Origin: Streptomyces cellulosae | Lineage (GTDB): Bacteria > Actinomycetota > Actinomycetes > Streptomycetales > Streptomycetaceae | Assembly (NCBI RefSeq): GCF_000721105.1 | Contig: NZ_JOEV01000080.1 | Location: 1 to 18,818, forward strand | Direction: 5' to 3' | Length of the DNA: 18,818 nucleotides | Shown here: in pieces, positions 14,448-18,818 of the stretch | Layout of the letters: each line of letters starts with the position of its first letter | Position numbering within the stretch: position 1 is the first letter of the stretch | Notes under the pieces: model-generated | The model's database searches: none | Told to the model about the DNA's origin: nothing | What the model saw: the letters and a program-made list of their open reading frames with translations, nothing else | Position numbers and translations under genes: made by a program

Positions 14448-14507
14448 GGTACGTCGGCTTGTCGGCTGGTACGTCGGCTTGTCCGCTGGTACGTCGTCCT
14501 GTTCGTC
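14448..14507. repeat. Tandem repeat, three copies of 20 bp
   Basis: Copies begin at 14448, 14468 and 14488. The first two (GGTACGTCGGCTTGTCGGCT and GGTACGTCGGCTTGTCCGCT) differ by one base; the third diverges in its second half but keeps GGTACGTCG. They occupy the 180-base gap between MFS stop and SDR start. They are either a slippage product or spaced binding sites two helical turns apart. Confidence 0.8.
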
Positions 14508-14541
14508 TTCGTCTCGCGTACTACGCGGATCCCGGCGTGCG

Positions 14542-15798
14542 TCAGTACTTCGACGGCACCTGTGCGGGCTCGTCGTGTCGCGCGTCCGTCGGAGTGCTGC
14601 TCCTGGCGACGATCCGGCCCTTGTGGGAGGCGCCGTGGACGGCGAGGGCGATCAGCGGGAGGAGGGTGAGGGCCGCGATGACGGTACCCACGAGGGGCGG
14701 GCCGGTCAGTCCGAGGGAGGAGTCCAGGGCCGTACCGGCGATCGCCGAGCCGGCGGCGATGCCGGTGTTGAAGGCGGAGGTGGTCAGCGCCGAGGTGAGG
14801 GTGGGGGCGTCGCCCGCGAAGCGCATGGCGAGGGCGGTGACGACCGGGTTGACCGTGAAACCGGTCAGGCCCATGAGAAAGACGAGAGCGGTGGCCGTCA
14901 CCGGGTTGGTGGACAGCGGGATCATCAGGAGCAGGACCAGAGCGGTGGCCGCGGCGGCCGTGATGGTGGTGACCATCGGACGCCGGTCGCCCAGGCGGCC
15001 CCCGGTGGTGGTGCCACCCAGGGCGCCCACGCCGAAGGCGATGAGGACGAGCGGTACGGCACCTGCGGGGATGCCCGCACGGTCGGTCAGCAGCGGCGTG
15101 ACATAGGTGTACGTCGCCAGGACCCCGCCCATGATCAGCATCGCGGCGCCGAGCGCCAGCCACAGCCGGCCCTGACGCAGCGCCCGGACCTCGGCCCGGA
15201 GGGACACCTCGACGCGCTGCTCCCGGGCCGGGATGAAGCGGCCGATGAACACGGCGGCGAGCCCGGACAGGACGGCCAGGGCCCAGAAGGGGCCGCGCCA
15301 GCCGGTGAACTGGCCGGCGAAGGAGCCGACCGGCACGCCGACGACGTTGGCCAGGGTCAGCCCGCCGATCATGACGCCCGTGGCACGGGTGGCGTTGTGC
15401 GGCCCTGCGGCGGTGGTGGCGACGACGAAGCCGACGGACCAGAACGCTCCGGTCGCCAGAGCGGTGACGACGCGGGCGGCGAGGACGATCGTGAAGGAGG
15501 TGCTGAGGGCGGCGACCAGATGTCCGAGGCAGAACACGGACAGGGCCAGGATCAGCGTCTGGCGCTGAGGCAGGCGCAGGGTCGCCATGGCCATGGTCGG
15601 CGCACCGACGATCATGCCGATGGCGAAGGCGGTGATCAGCAGGCCGGCGTGGGAAACGCTGACTCCGAGGTCAGCGGCCAGCTCCGGCAGCAGACCGGCG
15701 ACGACGAACTCGGTGGTCCCCATCAGGAACGTGCCGGCGGCGAGCACCCAGACGACGAAGGGAAGCTTGCCGGGGGTGGTCCCGGACGCGGAAGGCAT
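14542..15798 (-). CDS. MFS exporter, DHA1 (12-TM) type, similar to Cmx/AraJ-like transporters
   Basis: The 418-residue membrane protein has about 12 hydrophobic segments. TM1 carries FLMGTTEFVVAGLLPELA and the following loop LGVSVSHAGLLITAFAIGM, the signature of the DHA1 sugar-efflux/chloramphenicol-efflux-like branch. RLPQRQ fills the motif A position, TALATGAFWSVGFVVATTAA lies near 112-131, and VGVPVGSFAGQFTGWRGPFW carries motif C-like glycines. It should export a small hydrophobic compound in exchange for protons; the substrate is not known. The ATG at 15798 follows AAGGAGAG. A palindromic operator shared with pao and the alcohol dehydrogenase lies about 120 bases upstream, making it the first gene of an MFS-SDR-cupin unit. 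A deleted relative is at 7172-7456. Confidence 0.93.
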   Translation of the reverse strand: MPSASGTTPGKLPFVVWVLAAGTFLMGTTEFVVAGLLPELAADLGVSVSHAGLLITAFAIGMIVGAPTMAMATLRLPQRQTLILALSVFCLGHLVAALSTSFTIVLAARVVTALATGAFWSVGFVVATTAAGPHNATRATGVMIGGLTLANVVGVPVGSFAGQFTGWRGPFWALAVLSGLAAVFIGRFIPAREQRVEVSLRAEVRALRQGRLWLALGAAMLIMGGVLATYTYVTPLLTDRAGIPAGAVPLVLIAFGVGALGGTTTGGRLGDRRPMVTTITAAAATALVLLLMIPLSTNPVTATALVFLMGLTGFTVNPVVTALAMRFAGDAPTLTSALTTSAFNTGIAAGSAIAGTALDSSLGLTGPPLVGTVIAALTLLPLIALAVHGASHKGRIVARSSTPTDARHDEPAQVPSKY

Positions 15799-15917
15799 AC
15801 GTGTGCTCTCTCCTTGAGTGGAAATCGGCGGATCATGGTGGCGGCTGAAGCCGTCGCGGCGGACAGTGGACGGCGCGGCCACGTTTCACGGTTCCACGGA
15901 GCGCACCGGGCGAAAAG

Positions 15918-15938
15918 GGGAGGATCTCCTCCCCCCTT
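15918..15938 (-). promoter_or_regulatory. Shared palindromic operator upstream of the MFS exporter
   Basis: The best palindrome of the set: GGGGAGGA (15917-15924), TC, TCCTCCCC (15927-15934) give two perfect 8-bp arms. The 14-bp core is GGAGGATCTCCTCC (15919-15932), followed by CCCCTT as at pao and at the XRE gene. The left flank CGAAAAGGGGAGGA also matches the flank of the first copy near 18391 (CGAAAAGCGGAGGA). Confidence 0.65.
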
Positions 15939-15972
15939 CCTGCGGGGCGCCACGTGAGGAGCGGTGGGGCGG

Positions 15973-16488
15973 TCAGGGCGCGGCTTCGATGGTGATCTCG
16001 TCGGCGGTGGCGAGCTGCTCGGCGCCGCCGTCGGCCATGTGCCCGAGGATGACCAGGCCTGTCGCGTACGGGGCGTCGCCGTAGTAGGTGGCGAGCTGGT
16101 TCCAGGGCGCGTAGTAGGCGAGATCACCGACCTGGGGGTCGGCGCCTTCCGGGGCGCCGGAGGTGGACAGCTTTCGGGGCAGATCGGCGGTCTTCTCGGC
16201 CTGGTGGAAGTCGCGCACAGGCAGGGTGAGAGGGAGCTGGGCGGCGAGGTCGCGGGCGGTTGAGCTGTCGTTCAGGGTGGCGGCGATGTGGTGGCCGTTG
16301 AGGGTGAGCCGGATGTTCATGGCGGTAGTCCTGGCGGACGGTGAGGTGGTGGCCGGGGCTGTCGAAGCCTGCGGCGACGCGGGCTTCGACGAGGAGGGTG
16401 GGGAGTCGTTGGTGCAGGCGGTCGCAGCCAGCAGCAGGGCGGCGGCCGTGACCGCGCGGGCGAGGGTGCGCAGGGGTGCCGGGTTCAC
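15973..16488 (-). CDS. Cyclophilin-like fold lipoprotein
   Basis: The 171-residue product begins with a lipoprotein signal: basic start, hydrophobic AAALLLAATA and Cys25 as acyl site (lipobox AATAC, with Ala rather than Leu at -3). A Ser/Pro/Thr linker to about residue 56 follows, then a compact domain (57-170) of the cyclophilin-like family, with RLTLNGHHIAATLNDSSTARDLA, GAPEGADPQVGDLAYYAPWN and LVILGHMADGG. Members of this family keep the cyclophilin barrel but lack known prolyl isomerase residues; the function is unknown. The annotated start is a GTG at 16488 with weak ribosome binding. An internal ATG at 16320 (Met57), with AGGA eight bases upstream, would make a cytoplasmic form consisting of just the domain. 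It follows the atypical SDR across three 13-bp repeats. Confidence 0.82.
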   Translation of the reverse strand: MNPAPLRTLARAVTAAALLLAATACTNDSPPSSSKPASPQASTAPATTSPSARTTAMNIRLTLNGHHIAATLNDSSTARDLAAQLPLTLPVRDFHQAEKTADLPRKLSTSGAPEGADPQVGDLAYYAPWNQLATYYGDAPYATGLVILGHMADGGAEQLATADEITIEAAP

Positions 16489-16490
16489 GA

Positions 16491-16529
16491 GTTCGTCCAG
16501 GGGATTCGTCCAGGGGATTCGTCCAGGGG
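16491..16529. repeat. Tandem repeat, three copies of 13 bp
   Basis: ATTCGTCCAGGGG is repeated at 16491 (first base G), 16504 and 16517, and a partial fourth copy (ATTAGTC) contains the TAA stop of the SDR gene. The repeats fill the whole gap between SDR stop and lipoprotein start and include the lipoprotein's ribosome-binding region. A slippage origin is likely. Confidence 0.85.
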
Positions 16530-16530
16530 A

Positions 16531-17196
16531 TTAGTCGGGCAGGGGCTCGGAGTAGTGGCGGAAGCCGTCTCGCTGCTGGTGGATGTCGTACAGGCGCTGT
16601 GCCAGCGCGTCGGGGCTGCTGTGCTCGGCGTCGGGCCGGATCGCTCCTGGGATGATCAGCTGGGCGGCGTGGATGTTCTCCGGGGCGAGCGTGTCGTGCA
16701 GCATGCGGGCGTAGGCGCTCTCCGCGGCGAAGGCGACCGAGGTCCCGGCGACCTTCGGGTTGGGGCGTACGGCGCTGGAGCCGTTGACGAACAGCAGCGT
16801 GCCGCGGCCGAGTTCGCGCATGCCGGGCAGGACGGCGTTCACCGCGGTGACCGGGCCCTTGACGGAGAAGGCGAGCGGGGCATCGAGGTCGTCGGCGCTC
16901 GTGTCGAGGACCGGCTTCATGAAGTCGGCGCGGGGCACGGGGCTGTACTGGAGGATCTCGACGGTACCCAGGTCGGCCGCGGCTGCGTACAGGGCCGCGG
17001 TCAGCGACTCGATGTCGAGGACATCGGCCGTGTAGCCGCGCGCCTGGACGTCGTCACGGGCCAGTTCGGCGGTCAGGCCGTCCAGCTTCTCCGCATCGCG
17101 GGCGATGAGGGCAACGGTGTGGCCGGCGGCGCCGAAGCGGCGGGCGGCGGCAAGTCCGAGACCGGGTCCGGCACCGATGAGGGCGAAGGTCGTCAT
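16531..17196 (-). CDS. Atypical SDR-family oxidoreductase lacking the YxxxK motif
   Basis: The 221-residue Rossmann protein starts TTFALIGAGPGLGLAAARRFG, with a GxGxxGxG motif of SDR spacing, then IARDAEKLD (32-39, Arg33 suggesting NADP(H)) and TADVLD near 57. FVNGSSAVRPNPK (137-149) supplies a Ser, but where YxxxK should follow the sequence is SVAFAAESAYARM, with no Tyr-x3-Lys pair. QLIIPGAI near 180 is the usual PG loop. It may be a non-catalytic or divergent SDR that only binds nucleotide, or use another acid/base. The ATG at 17196 has AAGGA six bases upstream; the longer in-frame version has no support. It lies 85 bases beyond the alcohol dehydrogenase stop with a strong hairpin between. 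Its first 26 codons are duplicated at 3549-3638. Confidence 0.88.
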   Translation of the reverse strand: MTTFALIGAGPGLGLAAARRFGAAGHTVALIARDAEKLDGLTAELARDDVQARGYTADVLDIESLTAALYAAAADLGTVEILQYSPVPRADFMKPVLDTSADDLDAPLAFSVKGPVTAVNAVLPGMRELGRGTLLFVNGSSAVRPNPKVAGTSVAFAAESAYARMLHDTLAPENIHAAQLIIPGAIRPDAEHSSPDALAQRLYDIHQQRDGFRHYSEPLPD

Positions 17197-17231
17197 AGTC
17201 GGTCCTTGTGCGAGCGGGCGTGTTTGCCGGT

Positions 17232-17264
17232 CCTGGGGCCGCACCGCGTCGGTGCGGCCCCAGG
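17232..17264 (-). terminator. Very strong hairpin between alcohol dehydrogenase and SDR genes
   Basis: A perfect 14-bp inverted repeat (CCTGGGGCCGCACC at 17232-17245, GGTGCGGCCCCAGG at 17251-17264) with a 5-base loop begins 17 bases past the dehydrogenase stop codon. It is the strongest stem in the window. Without a U tract it resembles Streptomyces terminators. It should end most transcripts from the dehydrogenase promoter, leaving the SDR to read-through or its own promoter. Confidence 0.8.
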
Positions 17265-17281
17265 TGTGGACGCGTCGGCGC

Positions 17282-18298
17282 TCAGGGCTTGAGGAGGGCC
17301 TTGATGGCGCGGCGCTCGTCCATCGCCTGGTAGCCCTCGGCGACCTGGTCCAGGGGCAGGGTGAGGTCGAAGACCTTGCCCGGGTTGATCCGGCCGGACA
17401 GGACCCGGTCGATCAGGTCGGGCAGGTAGCGGCGCACGGGGGCGGGGCCGCCGCGCAGGCCGACGTGGGAGAAGAACAGTTCCTGACCGTCGACCGCGAC
17501 GTCGTGCGGGACGCCGACGAAGCCGACGTTGCCGCCGGGGCGGGCGGAGTGCAGGGCCTGATGCATGGACTCGGGGTTGCCGACGCACTCCAGGACGGAG
17601 TCGGCGCCGATACCGCCGGTGAGGTCCTTGACGCGGGCGATGCCCTCGTCGCCGCGTTCGCTGACGATGTCGGTGGCACCGAACGCGACGGCGAGGTCCT
17701 GGCGGGACGCATGGCGGCTCATGGCGATGATCCGCTCGGCGCCGAGTTCCCTGGCGGCGATGACGCCGCACAGGCCGACCGCTCCGTCGCCGACCACGAC
17801 CGCGGTGGAGCCGGGCTTCACCTCGGCGGCCAGGGCGGCGTACCAGCCGGTGCCCATCACGTCGGACACGGCGAGCAGGCTCGGCACGAACGCGGCGTCC
17901 GGGTGCTCGTCGGTGGCGACCAGGGTGCCGTGGGCATTGGGGATGCGGACGTAGTCGGCCTGGCAGGTGCTCATGAACTCGCGGTGCAGACAGGAGGACT
18001 GCCAGCCGTTACGGCAGTTCACGCAGGTGTTGTCCGAGGTGGCGAACGAGCCGACCACGAACTGGCCCGGCCTGACGTGAGTGACCTCGTCGCCCACCTC
18101 CTCGACGATGCCGACGTACTCGTGGCCCATCGGATGGGGTTCGTCCACCGGCTCCGCGCCGCGGTAGGGCCACAGGTCCGAGCCGCACACACAGGTGGCG
18201 ACCGTACGGATCACCGCGTCGGTCGGCCGGAGGATCTTCGGGTCGTCCAGGGTCTCGAAGCGCACGTCGCCGGGGGCGTGGATGACTGCTCCGCGCAT
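17282..18298 (-). CDS. Zinc-dependent alcohol dehydrogenase (MDR superfamily)
   Basis: The 338-residue cytoplasmic enzyme interconverts alcohols and aldehydes or ketones. The catalytic zinc ligands are Cys38 (CVCGSD) and the GHE motif (His59, Glu60), with PMGHEYVGIVEEVG around them. The structural-zinc lobe has Cys92, Cys95 and Cys103 (CVNCRNGWQSSC), one Cys short of the usual four. The cofactor fold has VVGDGAVGLCGVIAAREL, followed by MSRHASR after beta2, basic residues that favour NADP(H). GGNVGFVGVPHD and a C-terminal GYQAMDERRAIKALLKP complete it. The ATG at 18298 has AAGGA/GGAAG about eight bases upstream. It is divergent from the XRE regulator across a region with three operator-like repeats. 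The last 20 codons of a relative persist at 7585-7647. Confidence 0.94.
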   Translation of the reverse strand: MRGAVIHAPGDVRFETLDDPKILRPTDAVIRTVATCVCGSDLWPYRGAEPVDEPHPMGHEYVGIVEEVGDEVTHVRPGQFVVGSFATSDNTCVNCRNGWQSSCLHREFMSTCQADYVRIPNAHGTLVATDEHPDAAFVPSLLAVSDVMGTGWYAALAAEVKPGSTAVVVGDGAVGLCGVIAARELGAERIIAMSRHASRQDLAVAFGATDIVSERGDEGIARVKDLTGGIGADSVLECVGNPESMHQALHSARPGGNVGFVGVPHDVAVDGQELFFSHVGLRGGPAPVRRYLPDLIDRVLSGRINPGKVFDLTLPLDQVAEGYQAMDERRAIKALLKP

Positions 18299-18398
18299 GG
18301 GGTTGCTTCCTTCGCTGCGAGGGTCGGTGTGCCGCAGCCGGGGGTCGGGACCAGCTGCTCGACATCGAGCCTCACACGGGAGGGCGGGCGCGAAAAGC

Positions 18399-18450
18399 GG
18401 AGGAATTCATCCCGGGAGGGGAACATCCTGGGAGGAAATTGTCCCCCCTT
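18399..18450. promoter_or_regulatory. Array of three 14-bp operators with 16-bp period between ADH and XRE genes
   Basis: Cores are GGAGGAATTCATCC (18399-18412), GGAGGGGAACATCC (18415-18428) and GGAGGAAATTGTCC (18431-18444), each starting 16 bases after the previous one. The last is followed by CCCCTT, giving a 21-base site identical in layout to those at pao and the MFS gene. The array ends 32 bases before the XRE start and lies 100 bases upstream of the dehydrogenase start, so it could serve autoregulation and divergent control together. Confidence 0.7.
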
Positions 18451-18482
18451 TCCCGGGTGGAACCGGTGTCATGCTGGGAAGC

Positions 18483-18818
18483 ATGACCGGCAACGTCCCC
18501 CTCAATGAGCTGGGAGAGTTCCTCAAGAAGCGCCGCTCGGAGCTGAGCCCGCGCACGGTCGGACTGCCCGAGACCGACCGGCCCCGCCGGGTGCCCGGGC
18601 TGCGCCGCGAAGAGGTCGCCCAGTTGGCGAGCATCAGCACCGACTACTACACCCGGCTCGAACAGGGCCGTATGCAGGCATCGGCACCCGTGCTGGACGT
18701 CCTCGCCCGCGTCCTCCACCTGGACGACGACGAGCGCGGCTACCTCTTCCAGCTCGCGGGCAAGACCACCACCCGCGCCCGGCGGCGCGGCCGGCAGAAG
18801 GTCCAGCCGCAGCTGCAG
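18483..18818 (+). CDS. XRE-family (MmyB-like) transcriptional regulator, 3' end outside the window
   Basis: The visible 112 residues contain an N-terminal HTH_31-type helix-turn-helix: LGEFLKKRRSELSPRTVGLP (10-29), RRVPGLRREEVAQLASISTD (35-54), YYTRLEQGR and then VLDVLARVLHLDDDERGYLF. This pattern is diagnostic of the MmyB-like branch, in which a C-terminal PAS-like ligand-binding domain follows; that domain would lie beyond 18818. The family is common in Streptomyces, frequently near SDR genes. ATG at 18483 is used; an in-frame ATG at 18471 would add four residues and has the better-spaced GGTGGAA. Divergent from the zinc dehydrogenase, it is the likely regulator of the locus. The ligand is unknown. 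Confidence 0.93.
   Translation, partial: MTGNVPLNELGEFLKKRRSELSPRTVGLPETDRPRRVPGLRREEVAQLASISTDYYTRLEQGRMQASAPVLDVLARVLHLDDDERGYLFQLAGKTTTRARRRGRQKVQPQLQ

Noticed and set aside
18357..18370. GCTCGA-CA-TCGAGC inverted repeat in the dehydrogenase leader
   Set aside because: Short with a 2-base centre, not repeated at the other promoters; not enough support for an operator or a hairpin.
1..18818. CRISPR arrays, tRNA or rRNA genes, insertion sequences
   Set aside because: No spaced direct repeats of CRISPR size, no cloverleaf or rRNA-like sequence, and no transposase motif or terminal inverted repeats were recognised. The gene fragments are remnants of metabolic genes, not of mobile elements.

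Overview
The window is typical Streptomyces (or close actinomycete) chromosome: very high GC, strong third-position GC bias with long antisense shadow frames, GTG starts, Tat and lipoprotein export signals, and gene families common in that genus. This is inferred from composition and gene content; no rRNA or other marker gene is present.

Region 1 (1-3400) is a polysaccharide-degradation unit. A LacI-family repressor (304-1392, minus) is divergent from a secreted GH5 endoglucanase with an Ig-like X2 module and a CBM46-like C-terminus (1640-3382, plus). A perfect palindrome CGAAACTTTCG (minus strand, 72-82) lies just inside the left edge, behind a leftward promoter-like sequence. A one-mismatch copy (1525-1535) lies in the endoglucanase promoter region, so the repressor probably controls the endoglucanase and an unseen gene to the left.

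Region 2 (3400-8750) mixes intact genes (DUF2255 protein, 14-TM-type MFS exporter, aldo/keto reductase, XdhC-type maturation factor) with at least five gene fragments. Four of them match genes intact further right: the first 29 codons of an atypical SDR, the last 27 codons of a classical SDR, an internally deleted MFS exporter, and the last 20 codons of a zinc alcohol dehydrogenase. The fifth is the tail of another SDR type on the plus strand. The region looks like a decayed duplicate, or recombination scar, of region 3.

Region 3 (7593-18818) is a redox/efflux locus transcribed leftward from an XRE (MmyB-like) regulator at the right edge. In transcription order it holds a zinc alcohol dehydrogenase, an atypical SDR, a cyclophilin-like lipoprotein, a 12-TM-type MFS exporter, a classical SDR, a cupin, and a complete PaoABC-type molybdenum aldehyde oxidoreductase (Tat-exported Fe-S subunit, FAD/4Fe-4S subunit, Mo subunit) followed by its XdhC/PaoD-type maturation factor.

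The most interesting signal is a 14-bp palindromic element (core GGAGGA-N2-TCCTCC) found upstream of three separate transcription units of this locus: pao (12898-12911), the MFS exporter (15919-15932), and the alcohol dehydrogenase / XRE intergenic region. The last carries three copies spaced exactly 16 bp apart (18399, 18415, 18431). One copy in each region is followed by the same CCCCTT. The simplest reading is a local regulon of the XRE protein controlling carbonyl/aldehyde oxidation, reduction and efflux. Several strong hairpins (234-262, 8838-8869, 17232-17264) divide the transcription units.
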